Of a stretch of 15,050 nucleotides of DNA, positions 6,443 to 13,635 are shown piece after piece. A model generated the notes under the pieces. It was not told where the DNA came from. It ran no database searches and was given only the letters and a program-made list of their open reading frames with translations. The position numbers were made by a program, and so were the translations under genes. This DNA comes from Thermoleophilia bacterium (lineage in GTDB: Bacteria > Actinomycetota > Thermoleophilia > Gaiellales > Gaiellaceae), in contig JAERMP010000022.1 of the NCBI GenBank assembly GCA_016844515.1, forward strand, positions 1-15,050, read 5' to 3'. Every line of letters starts with the position of its first letter. Position 1 is the stretch's first letter.

Positions 6443-7315
6443 CTAGGCGGCGGCGAGCTCGGCGACGAGCTGGGCGGTCTCGGTCGGCGTCGTGCCGACA
6501 CGGATGCCTTTCGCCTCGAGCGCTTCCTTCTTGGCCTGCGCCGTTCCCGCCGAGCCCGAGATGATCGCCCCCGCGTGTCCCATCGTCTTCCCGGGCGGAG
6601 CGGTGAAGCCCGCGATGTAGGAGACGACCGGCTTCGACATCTCCGACTCGATGAACGCGGCGGCCTTCTCCTCCTCGTCCCCGCCGATCTCGCCGACCAT
6701 GACGACCTGCTCGGTCTGCGCATCGGCTTCGAACAGCGCCAGTATCTCGAGGAAGGAGGAGCCCACGATCGGGTCTCCGCCGATCCCGACGATCGTCGAG
6801 TTCCCGAGCCCGAGCTGGGTCAGCTCGTGACCGATCTGGTACGTGAGCGTTCCGGAGCGCGAAACGAGGCCGATGGAGCCCTCGCGGAAGATCTCGGCCG
6901 GGATGATCCCCACGTTGGCCTTGCCCGGCGACAGGGCCCCTGGGCAGTTCGGGCCGATGAGCGTGACGCCGCGACCCCGAATGTAGGCGTGGATTCGCAG
7001 CATCTCGTGGGCGGGAACTCCTTCGGTGATGCAGATGACGGTCTCGATGCCAGCAGCAACCGCCTCGTACATCGCATCCGCAGCGAACGGCGCGGGGACG
7101 AAGACCATCGCCGTGTTCGCATCGGTCTCCGCAACTGCCGAGGCCACGGTGTCGAAGACCGGGATGCCCTCGACGTCCTGGCCTCCTTTGCCGGGAGTGA
7201 CCCCCGCGACGACGTTCGTCCCGTGAGAGCGGTTCCGCAAGCCGTGAAAGCGGCCCTCGGAACCCGTTAGCCCTTGAACGACGAGGCGGGTTTCCGTGTC
7301 GACCAGGATCGCCAT
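6443..7315 (-). CDS. sucD: Succinyl-CoA synthetase (ADP-forming) alpha subunit
   Basis: With SucC, converts succinyl-CoA, ADP or GDP and phosphate to succinate, NTP and CoA, the substrate-level phosphorylation step of the TCA cycle. 290 residues, the usual length. The N-terminal CoA-binding Rossmann domain has VVQGLTGSEGRFH and GTNVVAGVTPGKGG, followed by LIGPNCPGALSPG. The phosphorylated histidine is H247 in GKTMGHAGAIISG, matching E. coli alpha His246. The ATG at 7315 overlaps the sucC stop (TGATG), indicating translational coupling and equal subunit output. The aminotransferase gene follows after 38 nt. Confidence 0.97.
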   Translation of the reverse strand: MAILVDTETRLVVQGLTGSEGRFHGLRNRSHGTNVVAGVTPGKGGQDVEGIPVFDTVASAVAETDANTAMVFVPAPFAADAMYEAVAAGIETVICITEGVPAHEMLRIHAYIRGRGVTLIGPNCPGALSPGKANVGIIPAEIFREGSIGLVSRSGTLTYQIGHELTQLGLGNSTIVGIGGDPIVGSSFLEILALFEADAQTEQVVMVGEIGGDEEEKAAAFIESEMSKPVVSYIAGFTAPPGKTMGHAGAIISGSAGTAQAKKEALEAKGIRVGTTPTETAQLVAELAAA

Positions 7316-8457
7316 CAGGCCGCCAGCTCCACTGCCCGCCGCGCTCCCTCGAGCATCGTCGCCTCGGCATGGAGGTTGGGAAGCGCAGCCTCCGTCAGGA
7401 TGCGTCGGCCATCCTCAGCGTTCGTCCCGTCGAGGCGAACGACGATCGGGTACGCGATTCCCATCTGCTCGACCGCCTGGAGGATCCCGCGCGCGACCTC
7501 GTCGCAGCGCGTGATCCCGCCGAAGATGTTGAAGAAGATCGTGCGTACCTGGGGATCACGCGTGATCACCTCGAGGGCGTCGACGACTCCCTGGGCGTCA
7601 CCCCCACCCCCGAGATCGCAGAAGTTCGCCGGCGTACCCCCGACGAAGGTCACGACGTCGACCGTCGACATCGTCAGCCCGGCACCGTTCCCGAGAACGC
7701 CGACGTCACCGTCGAGCTTTACGTACGTCACGCCCTTCTCCCGCGCGAGCGCCTCGAGCGGATCAGCCGCTCCGATGTCTCGCATCTCCGCGATGTCCGC
7801 GTGGCGGAAGAGCGCGTTGTCGTCGATCGTGAACTTCGAGTCGAGCGCGCGCACCTCTCCCTCGGGAGTGACGATCAGCGGATTGATCTCGCAGAGCATC
7901 GCCTCGCAACCCACGAACACCTCGTAGAGCTTCCCCACGATCGACGCGATCTGCTTTTGCTCCCCTGGATCGCTGACTGCGCCGTCGTAGACGAGCTGTC
8001 TCCCGTGCCATGGGTGGCAGCCCTCGAGCGGATCCACGTGGAGCCGCACCAGCGCGTCCGGGTTCGTCGCCGCGACCTCTTCGATGTCGATGCCGCCCTG
8101 CGTGGTGAACATGAAGAGCGGCTTCTTGGCGCTCCGATCGAAGGTGAGCGAGAGGTAGTACTCGCGCTCGATGTCCGAGGCCCGCTCGATCCACACTTTC
8201 GTGACCGTATGGCCCCGGATGTCCATCCCGAGGATGTCGGCGGCGCGAGCCTCAGCGTCGGCAGGGCTCTCGGCGAGCTTGATGCCTCCGGCCTTGCCCC
8301 GTCCCCCGGTCAGCACCTGCGCCTTGACCACGACGGAGGTTCCGAGCTCTTCGGCGGCAGCGCGTGCCTCTTTGGTCGTCGTCGCCAACCGCCCCTCGGA
8401 CGTCGGAATCCCGTAGCGGCGAAAGAGCTCCTTCCCCTGGTACTCGTAAAGGTCCAA
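7315..8457 (-). CDS. sucC: Succinyl-CoA synthetase (ADP-forming) beta subunit
   Basis: Nucleotide-binding subunit of succinyl-CoA synthetase, 380 residues. The N-terminal ATP-grasp domain begins at DLYEYQGKELFRRYGIP and includes VVKAQVLTGGRGKAGG. CEINPLIV and the DSKFTIDDNALFR metal/nucleotide region follow. The C-terminal CoA-ligase domain carries NIFGGITRCDEVARGI. The start is a TTG at 8457. It sits exactly where homologues have Met before DLYEYQ, and no ATG or GTG is available in frame nearby. There is no Shine-Dalgarno, but TAGACT lies 10 nt upstream, so this would be an uncommon near-leaderless TTG start. It is the first gene of the operon with sucD and the aminotransferase, and diverges from an anchored protein gene at 8528. 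Confidence 0.96.
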   Translation of the reverse strand: MDLYEYQGKELFRRYGIPTSEGRLATTTKEARAAAEELGTSVVVKAQVLTGGRGKAGGIKLAESPADAEARAADILGMDIRGHTVTKVWIERASDIEREYYLSLTFDRSAKKPLFMFTTQGGIDIEEVAATNPDALVRLHVDPLEGCHPWHGRQLVYDGAVSDPGEQKQIASIVGKLYEVFVGCEAMLCEINPLIVTPEGEVRALDSKFTIDDNALFRHADIAEMRDIGAADPLEALAREKGVTYVKLDGDVGVLGNGAGLTMSTVDVVTFVGGTPANFCDLGGGGDAQGVVDALEVITRDPQVRTIFFNIFGGITRCDEVARGILQAVEQMGIAYPIVVRLDGTNAEDGRRILTEAALPNLHAEATMLEGARRAVELAA

Positions 8458-8467
8458 AGCGCGGGCG

Positions 8468-8473
8468 AGTCTA
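8468..8473 (-). promoter_or_regulatory. Candidate -10 box (TAGACT) of sucC
   Basis: TAGACT on the minus strand ends 10 nt before the TTG at 8457 and fits TANNNT. No good -35 hexamer was found at normal spacing. If used, the mRNA leader would be only a few nucleotides. Confidence 0.45.
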
Positions 8474-8527
8474 TCCGGCCCGTAGCGACCGGGGGTCGGC
8501 AGCGCCGTGTGCGAGCATGCCCGCGAG

Positions 8528-9115
8528 GTGAGCCGTACCACGATCATCGTCCTCATCGTCCTCGGGGCCACCCTGGCGGGCTTCGCGCTCGCATCGAACG
8601 CGTCGAGGCTGGGGGAAAGCGAGGACGCACCCGCGGTGAGCGTCGCGGCCGGCCCCCAGGAGAAGGATCTCGAATGGCGCGAGACGTACGGACCGCCCGG
8701 CGAGCAGCTCGTCTTCACGGTGGACTCGCTGGCGGTCACGCAAACGGGCTGGCGCGCAAGGATCGGGGTCGAGAATGCATCGTCGGTGGCCTGGGAGCTG
8801 GACCCGGGCGCAACGCCGGACGGAACCTTCGGGCTCCAACTCTTCTCCACGGGAGAGCCCGACGAGCTCGAGGACCGCAACAAGGACCGCACGCTTCCCG
8901 CCGTTCGAGCCGCAACGCTGTACGAGCCCGAGCTCCCGACGATCCTCGAGCCAAAGGCGTCCTGGGAAGGCGAGATGTCTGCCAGCGGCGCGCTCGTCGC
9001 CGACAGCTGGGTACGGGTGGTGTTCGGGACGCTCATCGCAGTCGGCAAGCCTCCGGACGAGCTGGAGGAGATCCTCGTCTGGATCACCGACAACACCTAT
9101 CGCCTGCGCGCCTGA
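8528..9115 (+). CDS. Unrecognised membrane-anchored extracytoplasmic protein
   Basis: 195 residues, not assigned to a known family. The N-terminus (MSRTTIIVLIVLGATLAGFALASN) is a short basic tip plus one hydrophobic segment, a signal anchor or uncleaved signal peptide with no lipobox cysteine. The rest is acidic and beta-rich in appearance (VFTVDSLAVTQTGWRARIGVENAS, then WEGEMSASG). This resembles an immunoglobulin-like sandwich of the DUF4352 kind, but that is only an impression. GTG 8528 is preferred; GTG 8507 would add seven residues before the anchor and cannot be excluded. The gene diverges from sucC and converges with the Suc_Fer-like gene, and both stop codons lie in one hairpin (9113-9137). 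Confidence 0.7.
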   Translation: MSRTTIIVLIVLGATLAGFALASNASRLGESEDAPAVSVAAGPQEKDLEWRETYGPPGEQLVFTVDSLAVTQTGWRARIGVENASSVAWELDPGATPDGTFGLQLFSTGEPDELEDRNKDRTLPAVRAATLYEPELPTILEPKASWEGEMSASGALVADSWVRVVFGTLIAVGKPPDELEEILVWITDNTYRLRA

Positions 9116-9137
9116 CGCGCGCGCGACGCGCCCGTCA
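9113..9137. terminator. Hairpin spanning both stop codons of convergent genes
   Basis: TGACGCGCG (9113-9121) pairs with CGCCCGTCA (9129-9137) with one mismatch and a 7-nt loop. The outermost TGA/TCA are the stop codons of the plus- and minus-strand genes. There is no U-tract. It is the only structure in a 19-bp convergent gap, so a bidirectional termination role is plausible. Confidence 0.45.
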
Positions 9138-9986
9138 AACGAACTGCGCGGTGAAGACCTTCTGAGGCTCCGGGTCGACACCACAGCTGGCCGCCACGCT
9201 CGGCCCGACGACCTCGTCGACTGTCGCGGCGTGCTCCGAGCCGTGCCGGCCTCGGAACCGAACCAGCGGGCCCTCGACCGCCGTGAGAGTTAGATCGGCA
9301 GCGCCTTCCAGCTCGAGCGTCTCCCGGACGACGCGCTCGGCCGCCTGCGCCGCAGGCGTGTAACACGTTCGGCCGCGATAGCGATCGAGCTCGATCCGGC
9401 CCGACAGCGCCCGGGCGACGACGAGCGGCGCCTCGTCGGGCTCGACCCGGCCGAACTGGAGTCCCGCGGGAAGCACGAGGACGTTCGCAGCGAAGCGGTG
9501 CCCACCCTGGTGCGACGAGATCCAGAGCTCGTCGTTGCCGTCCAGCCTCGCGGCAAGCGCGCTGTAGACCGCCACGCCAAGGAGCGCGCAGCACGCGTCG
9601 CGGGTTCCGTGACCGCACACGAGAACGAGCTGCTGATCGGTCCGGTCGCCGTCGCGCTCGAAATCGACGCGGGCGATATCACCAGGATTCTCGAGCTCGA
9701 TCCGCCTCACGTCGGTGGTCGACTCAGAAGCATGGACCACGAAAGCGAGCGACCGGATTGCCGCTCGTCCTGGTCGCCTCATGAAGAGGAGTCGCGAGCT
9801 GGGTGTCCGCGCGAGCCACGCCGTCACGGCCTCCTGCGCGGGCGGGAGCAGCGCTCCGTCGGCGGAGACGTCTCGCGGCCAGCTCCCGGGCACCTCGACG
9901 AGGAGCCAATGCTCGGCCGTCGTTGCGGTCGCCGCAAGTGACTCGCCGGCATCCAGGGACATCTCTGAGCAGCGCCCGCTAGTCAC
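9135..9986 (-). CDS. Suc_Fer-like (Apd1/Aim32-type) [2Fe-2S] protein
   Basis: A 283-residue thioredoxin-fold ferredoxin of the sucrase/ferredoxin-like family, probably a cytoplasmic electron carrier; the partner is unknown. The N-terminus RCSEMSLDAGESLAAT and WLLVEVPGSWPRD is family-typical. The predicted cluster ligands are C124 and C133 (CGHGTRDACC, C-x8-C) and H159 and H163 in SSHQGGHRFAANVLVLP. This is the HxxxH arrangement known from yeast Apd1 and Aim32, where two His and two Cys bind a non-Rieske [2Fe-2S] cluster. Extra cysteines are C6, C132, C208 and C268. The GTG start at 9986 overlaps the stop of the carboxylase subunit gene as GTGA, so its translation is probably coupled. That coupling is the only functional clue here. 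Confidence 0.88.
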   Translation of the reverse strand: MTSGRCSEMSLDAGESLAATATTAEHWLLVEVPGSWPRDVSADGALLPPAQEAVTAWLARTPSSRLLFMRRPGRAAIRSLAFVVHASESTTDVRRIELENPGDIARVDFERDGDRTDQQLVLVCGHGTRDACCALLGVAVYSALAARLDGNDELWISSHQGGHRFAANVLVLPAGLQFGRVEPDEAPLVVARALSGRIELDRYRGRTCYTPAAQAAERVVRETLELEGAADLTLTAVEGPLVRFRGRHGSEHAATVDEVVGPSVAASCGVDPEPQKVFTAQFV

Positions 9987-11758
9987 GGGCTCGTCACCAT
10001 GCAGATGAGCTGGCCGTCCGAGACTTGCTGGCCAGCGGCCACACCGAGCCCCGAGACGATGCCGTCGCGGTGGGCGACGATCTCGTTCTCCATCTTCATC
10101 GCCTCGACGACACAGATCAGACCGCCGGTGAGAATCGCATCCCCGTCCGCGACGTTCACGGCGAGCACTGTCCCCTGCATCGGGCTCAGAACGGCTCCGG
10201 TCTCAGAGCCGATCAGCCCTTTGCTCCGCTCGCGGTGCCGACGGGCTAGCCCCGCCCAAGGTGGCTCCGCCGTATGCAGGCGAACCTCGTGCCGCCGGCC
10301 GTCGAGCTCGACGGCGACGAGCCGCTCCCGCGTGCCATCACGAACGCCGCCCGAGAACGACGATACGCCGGCTTGCTCATGAGACATCTGATCGAGCTCC
10401 TGCGCCCGCTGCGCAAGCTCCTCGGACTCCACGATGCCCCTGCACCCTTCGCCGGCAATGAAGCAATCAGTCCTGAGGAGCGCCCGATGGAAGCCGAGAA
10501 GCGTCGGGGGCCCTTCGATCACGAACTCGTCGAGCGCGCGCAACATCCGGTGTCGCGCTCGCTCCCGGTCGACGTCGTGAACGATGAGCTTCGCGATCAG
10601 CGGGTCGTACAAGTCCGAGATCTCGTCTCCAGCGCCAACGCCCGAGTCCACGCGGACGCCGATTCCCGCTGGCTCCCGGTAGGCAGTAATCCGCCCGGGG
10701 GACGGCAGGAACCCACGCGCGACGTCCTCGGCGTTGATCCGACACTCGATCGCGTGCCCTCGCAGGACCACGTCGTCCTGGGCGAGCGAGATCGGCTGCC
10801 CCGCCGCGATGAGGATCTGCTCGCGGACGATGTCGATCCCCGTGACGGCCTCGGTCACGGTGTGCTCGACCTGCACGCGGGTGTTCATCTCGAGGAAGTA
10901 GTACGACCCATCGGGAGTGAGCAGGCCCTCGATCGTTCCCGCAGATCGGTATCCGACCGCGCGGGCCGCGTCGACCGCGATCTTCCCGATCCTGGCGCGG
11001 AGGGCGTCGCCGACAGCTGGAGACGGCGTCTCCTCGACGAGCTTTTGATGCCGGCGCTGGATCGTGCAGTCGCGCTCGCCTAGGTGAATGACGTTGCCGT
11101 GATCGTCGGCGAGAACCTGCACCTCGACGTGGCGGGGATCGTCGAGGTAGCGCTCGACGTAGACCGCCGGATCGGCGAAATACGCCTCGCCCTCGCGCCG
11201 CGCCGTGTCGTACGCGCGCTCGATCTCCTCTTCGGATCTGGCGATCTTGAGCCCTTTGCCTCCGCCGCCAGCGGAGGCCTTGATCGCAACGGGGAACCCG
11301 ATCTCGAGAGCGGCGGCAAGCGCGTCACCCACGGTCTCCGCAGGCTGCGTTGTGCCGGGAATGATCGGGACGCCGGCCGATTGCATGCGCTCGCGCGCGG
11401 CGATCTTCGACCCCATGGCCTCGATCGCGTCCGGTGGCGGACCGATCCAAACGAGTCCGGCGTCCCCGACCTGGCGCGCGAAGGCGGCGTTCTCGGCGAG
11501 GAAGCCGTAGCCGGGATGGATCGCCTCGGCTCCGGCCCGCAGCGCTACCTCGACGATGCGATCGCCGCGGAGGTAGGACTCCGCCGCCGGGCCGGGACCG
11601 ACGAGGTAGGCCTCATCCGCACCGAGAACGTGGAGCCCGCCGCGATCAACTTCCGAGTAGACGGCGACTGTCGCGATCCCGAGCTCACGCAGAGTCCGGA
11701 AGATCCGCACGGCGATCTCGCCGCGATTGGCAACGACGACTTTGGTGAATGTCGGCAC
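9983..11758 (-). CDS. Acyl-CoA carboxylase alpha subunit: biotin carboxylase fused to BCCP
   Basis: Carboxylates biotin with ATP and bicarbonate, then carries it to a carboxyltransferase for acetyl- or propionyl-CoA. 591 residues. The biotin carboxylase part (1-450) starts KVVVANRGEIAVRIFRTLRELG. It has HPGYGFLAEN (81-90), the ATP-grasp loop SAGGGGKGLK (162-171), ERDCTIQRRHQK (228-239) and EMNTRVQVEHTVTE (290-303). A linker of about 70 residues leads to a biotinyl domain (about 520-591) with biotinylated K555 in VVEAMKMENEIVAH. The size matches actinobacterial AccA-type subunits. No carboxyltransferase gene is in the window. The GTG start at 11758 precedes the conserved N-terminus by only a few residues. 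It diverges from pgsA with 22 bp between the starts. Acyl-CoA specificity resides in the missing partner. Confidence 0.94.
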   Translation of the reverse strand: MPTFTKVVVANRGEIAVRIFRTLRELGIATVAVYSEVDRGGLHVLGADEAYLVGPGPAAESYLRGDRIVEVALRAGAEAIHPGYGFLAENAAFARQVGDAGLVWIGPPPDAIEAMGSKIAARERMQSAGVPIIPGTTQPAETVGDALAAALEIGFPVAIKASAGGGGKGLKIARSEEEIERAYDTARREGEAYFADPAVYVERYLDDPRHVEVQVLADDHGNVIHLGERDCTIQRRHQKLVEETPSPAVGDALRARIGKIAVDAARAVGYRSAGTIEGLLTPDGSYYFLEMNTRVQVEHTVTEAVTGIDIVREQILIAAGQPISLAQDDVVLRGHAIECRINAEDVARGFLPSPGRITAYREPAGIGVRVDSGVGAGDEISDLYDPLIAKLIVHDVDRERARHRMLRALDEFVIEGPPTLLGFHRALLRTDCFIAGEGCRGIVESEELAQRAQELDQMSHEQAGVSSFSGGVRDGTRERLVAVELDGRRHEVRLHTAEPPWAGLARRHRERSKGLIGSETGAVLSPMQGTVLAVNVADGDAILTGGLICVVEAMKMENEIVAHRDGIVSGLGVAAGQQVSDGQLICMVTSP

Positions 11759-11766
11759 GGGACGCG

Positions 11767-11772
11767 TATTCT
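11767..11772 (+). promoter_or_regulatory. Candidate -10 box (TATTCT) of pgsA
   Basis: TATTCT ends 8 nt before the GTG at 11781. It lies in the 22-bp gap between two divergent starts, so the -35 region must lie inside the carboxylase coding sequence. No equally good box was found for the carboxylase strand. Confidence 0.45.
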
Positions 11773-11780
11773 CTCCAACG

Positions 11781-12320
11781 GTGAGCCTCCCAGATCAGCT
11801 CACGGTCGCCCGGGTCGCCGCAGTCCCGATCGTGGTGCTCCTCTTCGCCTGGGATTTCCCCAACCACGTGTACTGGGCGACCGCTGTGTTCGTCGTCGCG
11901 ATGGCGACCGATCAGATCGACGGCTGGCTCGCCCGCCGCCGTGGAGTCAGCTCTCCGCTCGGGAAGCTCCTCGACCCCGTCGCGGACAAAGTCCTCGTTC
12001 TCGCGGCGCTCGTGATGCTGATCGGCGAGGGCGTTGCCCCCGCGTGGATGGTCGCGCTCATCGTGGTTCGCGAGATTCTCGTGTCCGGTCTCCGGTTGGC
12101 GGCCGTCGAACGTGGCGTCGTCCTCGGCGCCCGCGACCTGGGGAGACTCAAGACCTGGGCGCAAGCGCTTGCAGCCACGATCGCTGGGCTCGCGGCCGCC
12201 GGAGCGTGGAGCGACGACGTGGCCTGGTGGGCGCTTCTCGCCGCGCTCGTGGCAACGTGGGTGTCAGGTCTCGACTACGCGCGCGTCGCGCCGCGCGTGC
12301 TCCGCGGCGAGAACGCGTAA
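11781..12320 (+). CDS. pgsA: CDP-diacylglycerol-glycerol-3-phosphate 3-phosphatidyltransferase family
   Basis: Makes phosphatidylglycerophosphate from CDP-diacylglycerol and glycerol-3-phosphate in the membrane; 179 residues. The complete CDP-alcohol phosphatidyltransferase signature D-x2-D-G-x2-A-R-x8-G-x3-D-x3-D is present: D44, D47, G48, A51, R52, G61, D65 and D69. Several hydrophobic segments flank it (about 10-23, 30-43, 70-85, 90-105 and two near the C-terminus). The GTG at 11781 is preferred over an ATG at 11727. The ATG would add 18 residues encoded antisense to the carboxylase N-terminus, while the family normally begins close to LPDQLTVARV. Other CDP-alcohol transferases, such as phosphatidylinositol phosphate synthase, share the signature; length and N-terminus favour PgsA. 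Confidence 0.88.
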   Translation: MSLPDQLTVARVAAVPIVVLLFAWDFPNHVYWATAVFVVAMATDQIDGWLARRRGVSSPLGKLLDPVADKVLVLAALVMLIGEGVAPAWMVALIVVREILVSGLRLAAVERGVVLGARDLGRLKTWAQALAATIAGLAAAGAWSDDVAWWALLAALVATWVSGLDYARVAPRVLRGENA

Positions 12321-12418
12321 GACCTGCGCGCGGGCTCGGCATCCACCGCCTCGTGCGCGGCCGCGAGTCGCCACGCGCTCGAGTAGCCCGGCGGCGGCTC
12401 GTCGAGTCGGACTGCCGT

Positions 12419-12434
12419 CCGGGTAAGAGCCCGG
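12419..12434. terminator. Short perfect hairpin in convergent gap after pgsA
   Basis: CCGGG - TAAGAG - CCCGG, in the 130-bp gap between the convergent pgsA and permease genes. It has no U-tract on either strand. The rest of the gap holds no supported gene. It is a weak candidate for a shared terminator. Confidence 0.35.
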
Positions 12435-12450
12435 CCGAGAACTCGTCTCT

Positions 12451-13635
12451 CTACCGCGGAGAGCGCAGGGACGGCCTCGATGTCCACACTCTCGAGCGTA
12501 TCCGACCCAGGAGCTCCGGCACCCACCAGAGAACGAGACCAACAGCCAGTGCGACGGCGAGGTTGAGGCCGAACCCGATCGCCCCGACCGCGATCGCGAG
12601 AGACCACTCACGAGCACCGCGTAGATCTCTGAGCAGTCCGATGTGAAGGAGCCCGGCGGTGGCGAGCAAGCCTGCGAGAATCGAAAGCGGGAACGCCGTC
12701 AAGACGACGGCGAGCCCTGATCCAACGGAGAGGGCGACGACGAGGAGAGTGAGGCCCATAGCGAGCGGCGCCCTCCCGGTACGCGCGCCGAACGCGTAGT
12801 GCGCCGTGAGTCCTCCGGCGCCATGACAGACGGGCATACCGGCAATGGCGCCCGAGAAGACGTTCGCCGATCCGAGTGTCAGGGCGAGACGCCCTGGCGT
12901 GATCCTGCTCGCGCGAGCGCCGAAGTAGGTTCGTGCCGCGTCGGCTGGAGCAAGACACGAGTTCGCGAAGGTCAGTGGTAGTTGCGGGACAACGAGCGCC
13001 GTGAAAGCCGCAGCGAACGTCGCCGCCGAGAGCGATGGGAGCTCGAGCGCAGACGGACCGAACGACGGGACGCCACCGCTCTCGACGAGCATGACCACGA
13101 CACCCGTCGTCACGAGCGCGAGAGCGATCGGCTTGCGGCGGAACACGAGCGCGAGCACAACGACGGCGGCCCCCAGCGGCACGGCCCACTCGGGCGCAAG
13201 CGCGTAGCTCTCGAACGACGACGGTGGATCCGACACGAGTCCCCAGGCAACCTTCAGGAAGAGCAGGCCAACGGTGAGCTGGACGCCGCGGATGAGCGCC
13301 CGGGGAAATGCTCGTCCGAGGTGGTCGATCAGGCGGGTGGCGCCGAGCGCGACGAAGATGCCGCCGATCATGAGTGCCGCGGCCGCGATCTCGTCCGCTC
13401 CCAGACCGCTCGCGATGGCGATGGCGCCGACGGCTTTGAGCGGCTGAACGGCGACCGGGAGCCGATAGATCAGCGCAACTGCGACGTAGAGCAATCCGGC
13501 CGGCAGAAGCACCGCGGTCGCCGACAGCCCGTTCTTGACGATAAGCGCAACCGCAATGGGGACGAGTACACCGAGATCCGCTACCGCCCCGGAAAGCTCT
13601 CGCTGCAGGCTCAGGCGTTGAGTCGGCGCCGTCAC
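12451..13635 (-). CDS. MOT1/MolT-family molybdate (or sulfate-like oxyanion) permease
   Basis: A 394-residue integral membrane protein with about 10-12 hydrophobic segments. Two family signatures are visible: PVAVQPLKA (60-68) and PQLPLTFANSCLA (217-229). GMPVCHGAGGLTAHY followed by AFGARTG (266-287) comes after. These are hallmarks of the MOT1 molybdate transporters of plants and algae and of their bacterial homologues, often annotated as putative sulfate/molybdate transporters. The GTG start overlaps the stop of the upstream TOBE-domain regulator as GTGA, so the two are cotranscribed and probably translationally coupled. That neighbour supports molybdate or tungstate as substrate. No ABC-type modABC genes are near. 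It converges on pgsA. Confidence 0.88.
   Translation of the reverse strand: MTAPTQRLSLQRELSGAVADLGVLVPIAVALIVKNGLSATAVLLPAGLLYVAVALIYRLPVAVQPLKAVGAIAIASGLGADEIAAAALMIGGIFVALGATRLIDHLGRAFPRALIRGVQLTVGLLFLKVAWGLVSDPPSSFESYALAPEWAVPLGAAVVVLALVFRRKPIALALVTTGVVVMLVESGGVPSFGPSALELPSLSAATFAAAFTALVVPQLPLTFANSCLAPADAARTYFGARASRITPGRLALTLGSANVFSGAIAGMPVCHGAGGLTAHYAFGARTGRAPLAMGLTLLVVALSVGSGLAVVLTAFPLSILAGLLATAGLLHIGLLRDLRGAREWSLAIAVGAIGFGLNLAVALAVGLVLWWVPELLGRIRSRVWTSRPSLRSPR

Noticed and set aside
6405..7370. Upstream extension of the aminotransferase frame through sucD (fusion protein)
   Set aside because: The extra 322 residues are the wrong-frame translation of sucD. The family N-terminus begins at the ATG at 6404.
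8458..9096. Upstream extension of the sucC frame
   Set aside because: The added sequence is antisense to the anchored-protein gene. Homologues begin at DLYEYQ, and a -10-like box lies between.
7369..9165. Plus-strand frame of 598 codons antisense to sucC
   Set aside because: Shadow of sucC; no recognisable domain, and it runs through the sucC promoter and another gene.
12321..12450. Possible small gene or tRNA in the 130-bp pgsA-permease gap
   Set aside because: No cloverleaf, no coding motif; the open frames crossing it are antisense extensions of neighbours. Only a short hairpin was seen.
11084..12646. Plus-strand frame of 520 codons over the carboxylase, pgsA and permease genes
   Set aside because: Crosses three well-supported genes and has a low-complexity Arg-rich translation.
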